Shown: positions 35,363 through 46,739, numbered from the stretch's first letter. The stretch is DNA of 64,000 nt from Camellia lanceoleosa (GCA_025200525.1 CM045761.1:77033551-77097550), one strand, 5' to 3'. Made by a program: numbers and translations. Notes: a model not told the origin generated them from the sequence alone.

Positions 35363-37259
35363 CTGTTGTAAAGATCAGCCAAAAACCTAAATTAAACAAG
35401 TTCAGCACTTTTGCAGAAAGAACTACTAGCTATCTACGTTCAAGGTAAAGTCACAGTAATAGGTTAAAGATAAAAAAAAGTAGCAAAATTTTATTCAGAT
35501 GGTAGGGGAAAATTTGTAGTTACAAAGACCGTAGATGCAGGAGGAACTTGAAGTTATATTGTATATCTTGTAAAATCTTCATGGTTACTCATGCAGGTGA
35601 TAGAGCAAATATCCATAGGATTTTAACATCAACCTCCAAGTAACATTATTCTATAAGAGGCTTAAGTTGTATAGTAGCTCACCTATCTGATCATAACCCA
35701 AGATAAGATCTAACCACGTAGTGAATAAATAGCTTCTCAATCATGCTGAGGAGGGTGTACATTGAATTGTTGAGAAATTTGAGATTAAAAAAAAAAAAAA
35801 ATTCCTTCTACCTTCACTCATTTTTCCCTCCTCATATCAATTCACAAATGATAGTAGAATCACAAACAAAAACACAATCAAACACAAGCTATTTCATTAA
35901 TTCATTAACCATTCTACAAAACCTGTGCATTCCAAAACCAAATGTATAAGCATACAACAATCACTTAAGCATTAAAGTAATGCTAAAATCAGTACACACT
36001 ATGCTTGTCATCACTTAAGCATTAAAGTAATGCTAAAAATATGCCACCAAAACACATATTTCCTCTAGTGAAAAGGGTGATGTAGATATTGTTTTTTTGC
36101 AAAACAAGGTACAAGAGAAGCATAAATGAACAACAATGAATTTGTAACCTTTGTTTATTTTATGTTATCTAGTTTTAAATGTCAAAACCACCTTTCATAA
36201 GATAATATATCTTTTGTCAAATAATTTGTAAGAACCATTAACAAAACTAGAATCCTGATCATTGCAAGTAATATTCTTACTTCAACAAATCCTAAAATTA
36301 AATTTTTTGACAGAGAACAAAGATCTCATTTTATATATATAAGACAACATTATAATGAACTTGACCCATCCCAAACTCGTAAACTAATTATTAAATATCT
36401 TATCTCAAATCATCTAAGACCATCTCCAACCACTGTTGGAAATCAAGGTTTTAAATCATTTGAACAACATTAAGGAGTCACCAAAATAGGATGAGCCAAA
36501 ATAGGAATCTGAGTGCACCAAAATTGGAATATGAACATTTGAGCCAACTTGATATTCATATTCCCATTCACAATAACCACATTCACACACAAATCCTTTT
36601 CCTACCATATCAACCTAGTTCACCAAAATAGGATGCCCCTCCATCTTTGTCTCCAATGCACTTTTTCCATTTATCTTTGTTCCCTGAACTTAAAAACATG
36701 TATACAATTGGGGGGAGAGAGCGAGAGAGAGAGAAGTTGATATCAGTAATCATAAACAATAGAAAACAATTATCCATAAACAGTTAATTCTCAACAAAAG
36801 ACTAATTCTCAACAGGTAATTATAATAGTGAAATGGAAACATAAGCTACAAAGACTAATTCTCAACAAAAGAAAATTTCATAAAGAAAACAATCATCAAT
36901 CCATATTGATAAAGAAAACACATATTATTGTTTAATTAGTCAAGCTGTGTAATCCATCCAGTTTTCCATAGAAAAACAAAATGGATGCATGTGTGAACTG
37001 TGATTATTATCCCATATCCATATCCAATTCAATTCATATTTAATATAAGAATTTTTCTTCTTTAAAATTTATGTCCCCTATTACTAATGAAAAACTCTAA
37101 TTAAACTACAATGCAAATGCCAAGACTTGGGCCTACTTTTCCAGCACTTGAAAGACAATACCTACATCAAACAAAGGTCAAAATCCATGTAAGTAATTCC
37201 CACAGATTTCTCCAGCACATAGAAAATACACATCTTACAAAGTCAAGGTCAAATTGTAC

Positions 37260-37918
37260 CTCAAGATCATGGCGCCAAGCTTGATATGTCAAGTTTGAGG
37301 TGGAGTGTCCCATCTTACTCTGCCACTCCATTTTCCCACCCTTGTTTTCAATAAGTTATCATAGATTTAGTTGCATTATTAACAAATAAGGTTTCAGAGC
37401 ACAGTCGCTAATCAATTCAAGACATCAAATTGCATACAATCACCAAGAAGCCTTATATCAAAAACCCTAAATTAATTCTCATAACAGACACACAAACAAA
37501 TATGCATATATAAATAAAGTCATTAATAAACAATTCGATAAATGAAAAACCAAATTTCAAAACCGTTCTCACCTGACGTCACTGCCACTTTCAACCAGCT
37601 GTGCCGCCGCCGTTGGAGAACCGTCCTTTCCCTTCCAAATGAACCTGGGCCAAAGTCTCCGACCAACCGAAAATGCCGGGAAGGCGAGCCAGAACCTCCG
37701 AGCCCTAAACCCTGGCGGTAGCAGTCGAGTGACCGGAGCTTGGAGCGGAGACCGAGATAGAGCAGACCGGTCCACCTAGGACGCCAGGACCGGCCGATAA
37801 CAAGGCCGATCATGATAGCGAGCCAAATCGGGACTGAGGAGAGCAAAACGTCGAGGAATGTCTCGGCGAGGCCTGGGCAGTGTAGAAAATAGATAAAATC
37901 GAAGAAGCTCTGCTCCAT
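37260..37918 (-). pseudogene. Captured 5' exons of a START-domain lipid-transfer-like gene
   Basis: Exon 1 (37573-37918, minus) begins at an ATG at 37918. It encodes a signal-anchor-like helix (VPIWLAIMIGLVIG) and SWRPRWTGLLYLGLRSKLR. After a frameshift it continues LPPGFRARRFWLAFPAF in another frame, ending at CAG-GTGAGA. A second exon (37260-37340) encodes MEWQSKMGHSTSN and YQAWRHDLE, and ends GAG-GTACAA. This matches the N-terminus and START-domain onset of the plant PCTP-like family (Arabidopsis At4g14500/At3g23080 type). Only the start of the START domain is present and the frame is broken, so no lipid-binding protein can result. Confidence 0.75.
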
Positions 37919-38460
37919 TATCGATCGGTGTCTATACAGATATGTGTATGTACATGAGAGAATCGATAAATATACATATATGTATATGTATACACAAAGT
38001 GGAAGAGATAAGGAGATGAGGTGCTAAACTATGGAAGCTTGCATAGATGGTGGTGGCGGTGGAGCTTTGAAATCGAGAGAGAGAGAGAGAAATCGCTCTG
38101 AGATGAAATCAAAGATGAATCTCTGAGAGAGAGATCTAGAGAGAGAATCGAAATCAGGGTGGCAGTGCAGACCGATCTGAATCGAAATCGCGATGGCAGT
38201 GTAGATCGAGCTGAAATCGGTGAATCTGTGAATCGGTGAATCTCGCTACCTCGCCGGTGCAGATGGTGGTGGAGGTGGGGCTTCGAAATCGGTGAATATG
38301 GGAGATTCAAAATAAGGGTTTAGAGAGGATTGAGAGAGAGGCGACGTGAGGATAAGGGTTTAGAGAGGATTGAGAGAGAGAGGTGACATGAGGATTCAAT
38401 GTTTATGTCTGAAGAGTTGAGGGTTTGCAAAGGCTTTATTCTCAGATTCAAAATAGCACG
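37919..38460 (-). promoter_or_regulatory. GAGA/TCTC-rich putative promoter of the Pack-CACTA
   Basis: Between the right subterminal repeats and the ATG of the START exon lies DNA rich in TCTCTCTC (minus strand), with TATATACATATATG-type sequence at about 37940-37990. It sits where a CACTA promoter/leader would be and all captured exons point away from it. It could also be the original START-gene 5' UTR carried along. This is inferred from position and composition only. Confidence 0.35.
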
Positions 38461-38633
38461 TGTGATGTACCGCATTTGGAGGCGCTTTTAAACGCCTGTG
38501 ATCATAAAACGGTGTCATTTTAATTAAATAAATATGCGATGCTTTTAAAACGTCGTTAAATATTAATAAAAATGACGTTTAAGAAAACGCCGTTAAAAAA
38601 ACGTCGCAAAAACCCTTATTTTCTGTAGTGATA

Positions 38634-39310
38634 GAGGGTAAAATTCTTTAGCTTCAAACTATAAGGATAAAATGAATTTGCTCTAGTATTTAAACATCAC
38701 AATGGCTCCATTTAGACTGTTGCCTTTTGTCCCAAAGTTTTTTATTTAATTTTTTTTATCAATTAATAACAAATTATTTAAAATTACATTCAAGTCCAAC
38801 AAGCTAAAAAAACCCCAACCACCCACTCAACACTATACTCCAAAGGCTGCGCCGCTCCTTATCATATTTATCCAGTGGTATTTAGTGCGTTTGATATTAT
38901 TTTTTGAATTCAATTTTTAAAAAATTGAGTTTTTTATTTTTCGTATTTTTTTATTTTTAGTGAATATTTTTAAAATTTTAAGTATTTTTTATATTTTTTT
39001 AAATGCACCTTACTTAAATATATCTAAAAAGTAAAATATTTGTGAAAAAAATATTTTAAAAAATTAATAAATACATAACAATATGAAAAATATACTGAAT
39101 TTTGATTTTTTTTTTTGTATTTAGTGAATTTTTTTAAAAGATTTTTTTCACAAAAATTATACTTTTTAATTGTATTTATGTTAAGTGTGTCTAAAAATTA
39201 AAACAATTGCTTAAAATATTAAAAAAATTCAGTAAAAACAAAAAAATACAGAAACAAGAAAGTAAAATTTTTTAAAAGGTGAATTCTAAAAACTGGAAAC
39301 AAATATGCTG

Positions 39311-39366
<56 letters not shown>
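38634..39366. other. AT-rich spacer ending in (ATT)n
   Basis: No gene is seen. It is dominated by TTTTT/AAAAA and TAAAATATTT words, some inverted. It ends with a pure (ATT)n microsatellite of about 54 bp (39312-39366), into which the next foldback element is inserted. Confidence 0.6.
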
Positions 39367-39794
39367 GAGTTAGGATTCTTTCATGTTAAGATCTCAATAT
39401 GATAGGATTTGAGGAGCTTATAAGATTCATTACGGGTCATATTTTGATAATCTGAATTGTTTATTTTGTAGGGTCATCAATATATATTATTCATGAGAAA
39501 AATTAGTTGGATCCAATAATTGTAACTTTTTATTTTATTGCATTTGTCCCGAAAAAAATTGATGATAAATATATTTTTGAAATAGACCATCCACTGTTTT
39601 AGAAACAAATGCGATAAAATGAAAATGTTACAATTATTGGATTGATCTAAATTTTTCTATGGATGATATACATTAAGTACTTTACCAAAATAAAAAGTTT
39701 AGATAATCAAAACGAAACCTGTAACAGCCTTTCGGGTCCCTCAAGTTCTCTCATGTTAAGATGTTGAGATCTCAACATGAGAGAAGTTTAACCC
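39367..39794. mobile_element. Foldback MITE inside an (ATT)n tract
   Basis: The left arm (GAGTTAGGATTCTTTCATG, then GATCCAATAATTGTAACTTT and TTTTATTGCATTTGT) matches the right arm inverted (GGGTTAAACTTCTCTCATG, CAATCCAATAATTGTAAC, TTTTATCGCATTTGT). Each arm is about 200 bp, so the element is nearly a hairpin. Nine-base copies of TATTATTAT lie on both sides but, being in a microsatellite, are weak evidence for a target duplication. The layout resembles the Mutator-type foldback at 7137. Near the right end a smaller palindrome, TGTTGAGATCTCAACA, is present. Confidence 0.65.
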
Positions 39795-41228
39795 TATTAT
39801 TATTATTATTATTATTATTAAAAATTGTTAGTATGTTAATAATTAAAAACATTGCTATTCAAGATAATAAATAAATAAAAAAAAAAACCATTTTTTAAGC
39901 TAAATGATGTGCTAATTAATTAGGATATTACAGATAACACTCTCTCACAATTTCTATAATCATCAACCAATCATATCACTTACACATCATTTAGTCTAAA
40001 AAATTGGTCTAAAAAGTAGGCTAATATATCATTTTCCATAATTAAATTATAAAGCAGGTCAATATACGACATTGAAATCCTACTCTAATACTTAAATGCA
40101 CTCTCCGTAACTACTTGGGCTACAGTTTGGATCAAGTCATCATACACTGTAGCAGAAAATTTATAGGAGGACTTACGTGTAGGTCTTAGTAAGTGAACTT
40201 ATTATCTAACCTGTGAGAATTAAGCGTTTTTCATCACCATCCTAAACCGACGTACTCATCTTCAATGAAAAACATTTGAAACTACCTAATCAATTAACAT
40301 TTTGTTCGGTAGTTTCAAATGTGTTCGGTATTCCAAATCAATTAACATTGCAAACAATCCTATTACAGCTTCCGAGTTTCTACATTTGTATTGTTTTCAT
40401 CATTCGTTGATACTTATAAAGCAATGAAGGACGATAACAACAACTTTGATAAGGCTGGCATTGCATTGGTAAATTTATCTATCTTGCATTACGATTCTGG
40501 ATCATTTTCGGTTCGGTACTAGTTGCCGATTGTTAAAGTTATGATCAGTGATACAATACTAAACATAAACATTTAGTACAGTAATACAATGCTGAATATA
40601 AAAATTTTGTTCGGCACTGGAATGTCGAACGGTAAATTTGTAGGATTTTTTTTCCCTATTTTTGTTTTTTCTGAGGGTTTTTTCCTCTAACCCCTTGTGT
40701 CAATAGTTTTACCCTAAAATAAACAAAACAATATATATGTAATAGGGAGTTGAAGATTACCTGAGAGAAGAAAAGAGAGACCGTTGAAGAGATTTTCAAT
40801 TGAGATACCGTCACTCACGGTGACAAGGAAAAAGAGACCATCATTTATGAGAGAGGGAGAATGGAGAGACAGTCGATTCGTTTATCAATTGTTTGTTATT
40901 CTCAATCGCCACTCAATCATTCATCGTCGATTCATCTCTCAATCGTTTGTTATTCTCAATTGTCTCTTAATCATTCATCGTTTATTGAGATAAGAAGAAT
41001 AGAGGGTGTGCAAAATTATGTGGGTGTGCACTTAGGGGTGATGATATTATAAATATTGGTAAAATTGGTATTAAGTGAAGTGTTCAAAGAAATTTTATTA
41101 AAATTTATGATTTAGGGTGGGTGTTCAAAGAAATGAGGGTTCAAAAAAATTAGATAGGTGCTAATAGCAACCCTTATGTTTATTTATTTTTATTTTTTTT
41201 ATTTTATCGAAATGATTATTTCCTTCCA
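39795..41228. other. Spacer upstream of the UGT pseudogene
   Basis: AT-rich, no gene recognised. A 57-bp unit ending CAATCATTCATCGT is duplicated in tandem at about 40873-40985 (shared core GTTTGTTATTCTCAAT). The segments TGTTCGGTA/TTCGGCACTGG and GGTGTTCAAAGAAAT recur nearby and may be decayed MITE ends. Confidence 0.4.
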
Positions 41229-41352
41229 TTGGAGAATAATTACCCACCAATATGTGGTGAACGATTCAGACACTTCATTTGTTACTTTACCACTTTGATA
41301 AATACAACACAAAGAGAGCTGAGAGACTGGGTGTGTTTGTGTGTCCAACAAA

Positions 41353-42039
41353 ATGGAGAAGCACAAGAGAGATTACAAAGCTCATTATTTGGTATTTCCA
41401 TTCCCAAGACAAAGCCACATAAACCCAATGCTCCAATTCTCAAAGCGTTTGGAGCACAAGGGAGTCAAAGTCACATTAGCCACCACCCACTTCATATTCA
41501 ACAAAACCATGAATGGCATCTACTCTAGTTCCATCGCCGTGGAGACGATTTCTGACGGCTACGACGAAGGCAGTCCTACAACGGTAAGTAGCCACGAGGA
41601 ATACATATTGTGATTCTGAGAGGTTGGCTTGGAGACTCTGGCAGGGCTGGTGGTGAAGTTTATGAGCATAGGGTGCTCAGTGGACTGTATTGTGTACGAT
41701 GCCTTCTTGCCTTGGGGTCTTGACGTGGCTAAAGAGTTTGGATTGGTTGGAGCAGTGTTTTTTACATAGTCTTGTTCTGTGGACAATATATACTACCATG
41801 TCTACAATGGACATTTGAAGCTTCCTCTTGCTGAGAGGACTAAATTTATGGTTCTTGGATTGCCACCACTTGAGCTCTCAGACATGCCATCATTTGTTAC
41901 TGCTCCTCAATCATACCCTTCTTGGTTGGAAATGGTTGTAAATCAATTTGCAAATGTGGGTGATGCGGATTGGGTCCTTTGCAACACGTTCCATGAGTTG
42001 GAGGACGAGGTTAGTACCGCAGATCCTACAATCTTGTGA
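41353..42039 (+). pseudogene. UDP-glucosyltransferase, UGT74 type, truncated pseudogene
   Basis: The ATG at 41353 follows a plausible leader. The frame encodes the conserved UGT N-terminus with PRQSHINPMLQFSKRLEHKG and TISDGYDEGSPTT, then stops at 41611-41613. A short deletion/frameshift follows. Family sequence resumes at 41622 (CIVYDAFLPWGLDVAKEFGL), is interrupted by TAG at 41767-41769 where CAG is expected (context FFT-stop-SCSVDNIYYH), and ends after ADWVLCNTFHELEDEV. UGT74 enzymes glucosylate small acids such as salicylate or auxins from UDP-glucose in the cytosol. The C-terminal half with the PSPG UDP-sugar box is missing, so it is inactive. A gypsy element lies 100 bp downstream. Confidence 0.9.
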
Positions 42040-42139
42040 GAAATTTGTTTATGTATTACCTTATGTTCTCAAATATTTGATATGTTTTTTGAGTAATGCT
42101 AAAGTTAACAATGAACAACAATATTATAATGATCATAAT

Positions 42140-42300
42140 TGATGATACTACGGATTCCTAGAGGGCGAGTCGGGTTGACCCACGCTTCCTACACCTTTCA
42201 CCAGTCACTAAGCTCACTGGAGTACCTGCAAAAGTGTCCAATGGGAAACGGGAGTCCCCCAGCGGACCCTTTGACGATCAAGTCAGGAGTGAATGAAGAT

Positions 42301-42338
<38 letters not shown>

Positions 42339-42715
42339 TGAGAGCTTAAACCTTTTGTGTGTCTTGGAAGCCTCCTTATATCCTTTGTTCATCATTTCCT
42401 TATCCACTCCAACCTATCATGTTGGCTGAAAGTCTATGCTCTAGCTTGCCTTGTTCATGGTGAGGCTGCTCGTTCCGACATGAAGGGTTTATCGCATTTA
42501 ATGCCACAAGAGCCACATTAATGGCTGATGTACGGTGCAATAACTCTGCAAAATCTTTGTTTGCTTATGTAGCTGGTTCCTTGCTTGACACGTGTTTGGA
42601 TGCCATTGGTTCCTAATTCAGCTTTGGGTTCACAACGGTGTTGGGCTTTAGTGCTTGAGTTGTGAGTTGGGCTCTAAATGGTGGACCAAAGCCATTTGTG
42701 GGCTAACCGGTATCA
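42140..42715 (-). repeat. Gypsy 3' LTR
   Basis: 576 bp, aligned over its length with 50400-50981. It includes a (GA)n tract at 42303-42336 and, on the minus strand, a GATATAAGGAGG TATA-like box at about 42370. It differs from its partner at many positions by eye, including GA-tract length. Confidence 0.93.
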
Positions 42716-42734
42716 GTAGTGCCCCATTCCCAAG
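42716..42734 (-). promoter_or_regulatory. Gypsy polypurine tract (degenerate)
   Basis: On the minus strand, CTTGGGAATGGGGCACTAC adjoins the 3' LTR. It is purine-rich but interrupted, in the position expected for the plus-strand primer. Confidence 0.5.
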
Positions 42735-43216
42735 TGCACCTTCAGCCCAACGAAGGGAATAAGAAGGAGGATGGGGAGGGTGTGGGGTAGAGTGAGAGAG
42801 CCGACTGTGTGGAGAGTCGACCACGAAGGGGGCCGAGCCAGAGAACCGGCCGAGTGGAGGGGCGACCACGAGAGTGAGCAGAGGGTGAAAGGAGGGGCAA
42901 CTGAAGGGGCCAAGAGAGATGACCGGGGAGAGTCGACCGCGAAGAGGGCCGAGCAAGAGGACCGATCGAGAGGTGGGCCGACCGCGAAGGGGGCCGAGCC
43001 AAAGGACAGACTGGGAGGAAGTTCGACTGTGAAGGGGGCAGAGCCAGAGGTGGTGATAGCTCGCGGGGCTCGAGGAGTGATGAAGCACGTGATGATGTGA
43101 AATGGAATAGACGGGGAAGGGAAAAGGGTGGTGAATCATGGTTGTACACATGGCATGATCCGGCGATAAGGGAAGTGATGCATTAGCAGGAGGTGAAGGG
43201 TTAGAACTAAGATGGG

Positions 43217-45823
43217 ATGTGCAAAAGGCGGGGTTGGAAACCTTTGAAAATTTTCAAACTGGCGAAATTTAATCTCAATCCTTGGAATATAGGCAAATCA
43301 TGGGCATTTGGAGTTATTTGTTTTACATACCTCTTTGCGAAAAACCAACATGTCCCAGAGTTGAACTCATTTGTTTCATGTGATACGCCTCTCCAATATT
43401 TTGCGAACTTCCTTGTGCCAGCGTCTAAAGCAATACACAAAAACGTAAAAGGGATGGCTCGAGATGAAGTGCTATCCATAAGGCTAGAGGCACTGGGTGA
43501 AGACAATGCAGTAAAGTTGGCAAAACAATATAAAGTAGAAATGCGGGAAAAAAGAGGGGCGGAGAAAACAACGCGAGCTCGCCCATCTACAATGATCATA
43601 GCTGCAAGACCAATTAGCCAAGTGGAGCAGGACCATTAGCACACCAAGGTCGACAAGTCAACGTTCACGGCGGAGGAGTTGGAGGAGGTACGAAGGAAGT
43701 ACCAAATTCCAGCCAAGATAGAGCTGAAGTTGCCCACGTCTAAGGAGAGGGCGCCAGATGCACGACCGACGAAATTTACGTTGTACAAGCGTTGCAGGAA
43801 GAGTTGAGGCTACTGCTCCCCCAAATAGTGGTGGATGTACTGAACCGACTGGATGTGGAGCCAGGGCAGCTGATGCCCAATGCATGGAAAATAATAATGG
43901 CCTGTGCGATCGCATGGCCACAGGCGACTGGGGGGGCAATGATGACAGTGGAGGAATTTTTTTCTTGCTACAAGGCCTCCGGTCAGCAAGAGATGTGGGT
44001 GACCTTACAGGTGGTGGCGGACAGAGGACTAGTGGCGGGCTTACCATCATCGATGAAGGAGTGAAGACCGAGGAGGTTTTGTGTATCAGTAAATGGTGAG
44101 AGGGGGGTGCGCACAACGTGGAAAGTCCCCACGAAGTCGGCGGAGCCAAGGCTAGAAGCAGATGCGGAGAACAGGGTGAAACGGGGTTAAGGAGTAGAAG
44201 GAGAAGGAGGGTGTGAAGTGAGATGACCTGAGTCTGGGGTCGCAGCCGACTGAGAAGGATCCTGCACAGAAGGAGTTGGAGGCAAGGAGAAAAACGCAAG
44301 AGATAGAGGAGCGGAAAACGTTTGCTAAGGCAGACGAGTACAAGGAATCACAGTTGGGGCCTGCACCTAAGCTAATGATGAGGGAGCGGGTCGAACCATG
44401 GCCTAAGCCGTTGGGAGTCAAAGATCTGACTGATTTTGCACCACTGTCGCCCCCAGTGGATCTGCTAAAGGAGAGGAGCAAACAAGAGGTGGAAACGGTG
44501 TTAAAGAAGACGAAGAAAAAGAAGGCGGTGGTAGAGGGGAGTAAGGGTGCCCCTGTTTCAAAGAAGACGAAAAAGGGGAGGGCGGAGGAAGCCCTAGAAG
44601 GAGAGAATGCCCAAGTGGTGAAAGAAGCCATGGGCCCAAATGCCCAAGTGGTGACGAGAATGGCAGAGTCAAAGCAGGTGGCAATAGGTGAGAGGTTGGA
44701 GCCGCAATCACTCAAGTTGGCGCCTGTGCCAGAAGTGTCCCCCAGTCCTGGTGAAGGGAAAGTTGGGGTTAGCAAATCAGAGATGAGTGCCCCGTTGAAG
44801 ACCGCCATGTTCCACGTGGGCGCGGTGGCAGGTCAGTCGGTAGAAGAAGGGGGCGAAGCCAAGGTCCCTGCCAACCGTCTCGTTGGGGTATTAGAGGATG
44901 CAGTCGTGTGATTGATGGTGCGATTAACAAAGGCCGACCTCCTGAGAGGGTTTCGCTCAGCGCAGATGGAAGCGACGACCATGGTGGCTGCCTTGATGAA
45001 TAAGGTAGCGCGCACAAAGGTAGAGGCAGAAGGGGTGACAGCGTAGCTACAACACCTAAGGGTTAAGACAGCGGACTAGAGGAAAGCCGCTCGGAGTGCA
45101 TGTGCAAATGGGCTGGAGTATGCGCAAAGGGCAAAGAAAATGGAAATACTGGTGGTGGTGCAGAGCTACTTGGCAGAGCGTGCTGCCGCCAAGCTCGTCA
45201 TAACCAAATCAGAGCTGGAAGCGGTGCGTCACAAGGCGATATCGCTGGAGTTCAAGTTGGCGAGTGAGCAGAGGAAGCTAGGCGTGGTCCAACAGGCCTA
45301 CACCACTGCCAATGAAAGGTTGGAGGAGGCCTTTGCCAACAACAAAGATCTGCGTGACCAAGCAATTAAGGACAAAGAAGAAGCAGATGGTCGAATTGCA
45401 GAGTTTGAGAAGTCATTGGCAGAGGAGAGGGCCAAATTGGCAACTGAAAGGGCGGCGTACCCCGACTTTTGTATGGCGGCTATGGAGCAATTTAAAGGGT
45501 CCGCCAAATTCCAGATGGCCATCGACGCCGCAGTCACTCAGAGCTTGGCGAAGGAGAGGGAAGAGGGTGCTAGGCCGTCGGGAGCAGCTGTTGAAGGCTT
45601 GAGCGAAGAAGAAGTGATCCAAAGCTTTCAACGGTATGACTTCTACAAGCACGAGATGAGTCAGTACTAGGACAACGGCTGGATGTCCTTCAAATATAAG
45701 GCGCAAGAGCTGTTCCCAGATGTGGACTTCAGTCTCGTCAAGGTAGGAGAAGACAATGTTGCCCAGACCCCCTTGGATAAGGGAATTGAGGAGGAAGATC
45801 TCGCGTCAAGCAAGGGGGACTAA
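43217..45823 (+). pseudogene. Antisense ORF of the Tat-like gypsy element, broken
   Basis: Open segments on the plus strand, opposite to gag-pol, fill the space between pol and the 3' LTR: 43217-43639, 44276-44911 and 45140-45823. The last part is an alpha-helical, heptad-rich coiled coil (LEFKLASEQRKLGVVQQAY, RIAEFEKSLAEERAKLATE) and continues past one TAG (45668-45670) in frame to TAA at 45821-45823. The middle part is Lys/Glu-rich (KKTKKKKAVVEGSKG). Several stops look like CAG-to-TAG. Tat-lineage elements (Grande, Retand and relatives) are known to carry such an antisense ORF of unknown function. I assign it by position and coiled-coil character, not by a definite domain match. Confidence 0.6.
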
Positions 45824-46109
45824 GTGTAAAAAATTGTTTTTTTTGTACATATAATATCTGTAATGAATTGTATAAAAGTGCAAGTTTGTTAATAAAACGA
45901 CAAGTTCTGTTATTGTTGTTATTGTCATTGATTTGATTTGTAAAGTTTAAATGGTAAAAATCGCTGAGTAGAATTGGATAAAAATGGGTAAGAAAATTTG
46001 GGAATATGAAATTTGATAAGTAACCTATCTTGTAAAAATGGTAAAAATGGGCAAGCAGGCTAACTTGTATGAATAGTAAAAATAGATGATTATGAACTGG
46101 GATTTTAAC

Positions 46110-46530
46110 TAAGTTTCGCTGAGTTCTTCGTGCTTAGTCTGGTTGAGACTTGAAGGGCATAGTCGGGCTGAGGCTTTAGTTAACTCAGTCTGGCTGAGTT
46201 CTTCATGCTCAGTCTGGCTGAGGCTTGAAGGGCTCAGTCGGGCTTAAGCTTTAGCTAACTTAATCTGGCTGAGCATTTCTTGCTTAGTCTGGCTGAGACT
46301 TAAAAGACTCAGTCGGGCTGAGGCTTTAGTTGACTCAGTCTGGCTGAGTTCTTCATGCTCAGTTTGGCTGGTGGTTTGGTTAACTCAGTTTAGCTGAGCT
46401 CTTCGTGCTCAGTCTGGATGAGGCTTTAGTCAACTCAGTCTGGGTGAGCTCTTCGTGCTCAGTCTGGCTGAGACTTTAGTTAACTCAGTCTGGCTGGGCT
46501 GTTCATGCTCAGTTTGGTTGAGGCTTGGTC
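46110..46530. repeat. Minisatellite in the gypsy 3' region
   Basis: Variants of CTCAGTCTGGCTGAG alternate with TTCTTCATG/CTTTAGTTAA spacers. Units recur about every 48-50 bp in the right half and about every 75-80 bp in the left half, so there are two length variants of one family. It lies between the antisense ORF and truncated pol. Tandem repeats in this part of Tat elements are known and can seed satellite DNA. Confidence 0.8.
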
Positions 46531-46739
46531 AAAAAGTTGTTATTGAAACGCAACACATATAATGGAGATGTCAAATTGTTGTCATTTAAGGCACAACCTG
46601 TTGATCACAAGTTTACACCATGTATGGAAAGGGTGAAAATAAACAAGTGTGCAGATCGGCAAAACGAACATACAACAATTGAACAATACAAAAATAGGAG
46701 ACACCATTTCACTAGAAATAACACTTCAAGTGCTCGACA

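Larger units (their letters stand above)
31169..38630. mobile_element. Pack-CACTA transposon carrying three captured host genes
   Basis: The left end CACTGCTGGAAAAT and right end ATTTTCTGTAGTG are inverted CACTA-type termini. The 3-bp duplication ATA flanks both (31166-31168 and 38631-38633). Both subterminal regions are packed with ACGTCG/AACGCCG/GGCGTTT words in both orientations, a different set from the 15.8-20.35 kb CACTA. No transposase is recognised. Instead, exons of a START-domain gene, a PH/RCC1/FYVE gene and a lung-seven-transmembrane-receptor gene lie in series on the minus strand, with intron borders preserved. At 7.46 kb it is a transduplication vehicle rather than a self-mobile element. 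Confidence 0.9.

Noticed and set aside
41341..41352. Upstream GTG start for the UGT74 pseudogene
   Set aside because: Plant UGT74 proteins start at the ATG used here (41353, MEKHKRDYK). The upstream codons are leader sequence.
42648..43151. 167-codon minus-strand proline/serine-rich frame next to the gypsy 3' LTR
   Set aside because: It mirrors a GA-rich plus-strand tract (GGCCGAGCCAGAGGACCG-like words), and three frames are open at once. It is composition-driven, not a coding signal.
43658..44808. Minus-strand frames overlapping the antisense ORF
   Set aside because: They are shadows of the plus-strand coiled-coil and Lys/Glu-rich coding, with Leu/Pro/Ser-rich composition and no domain.
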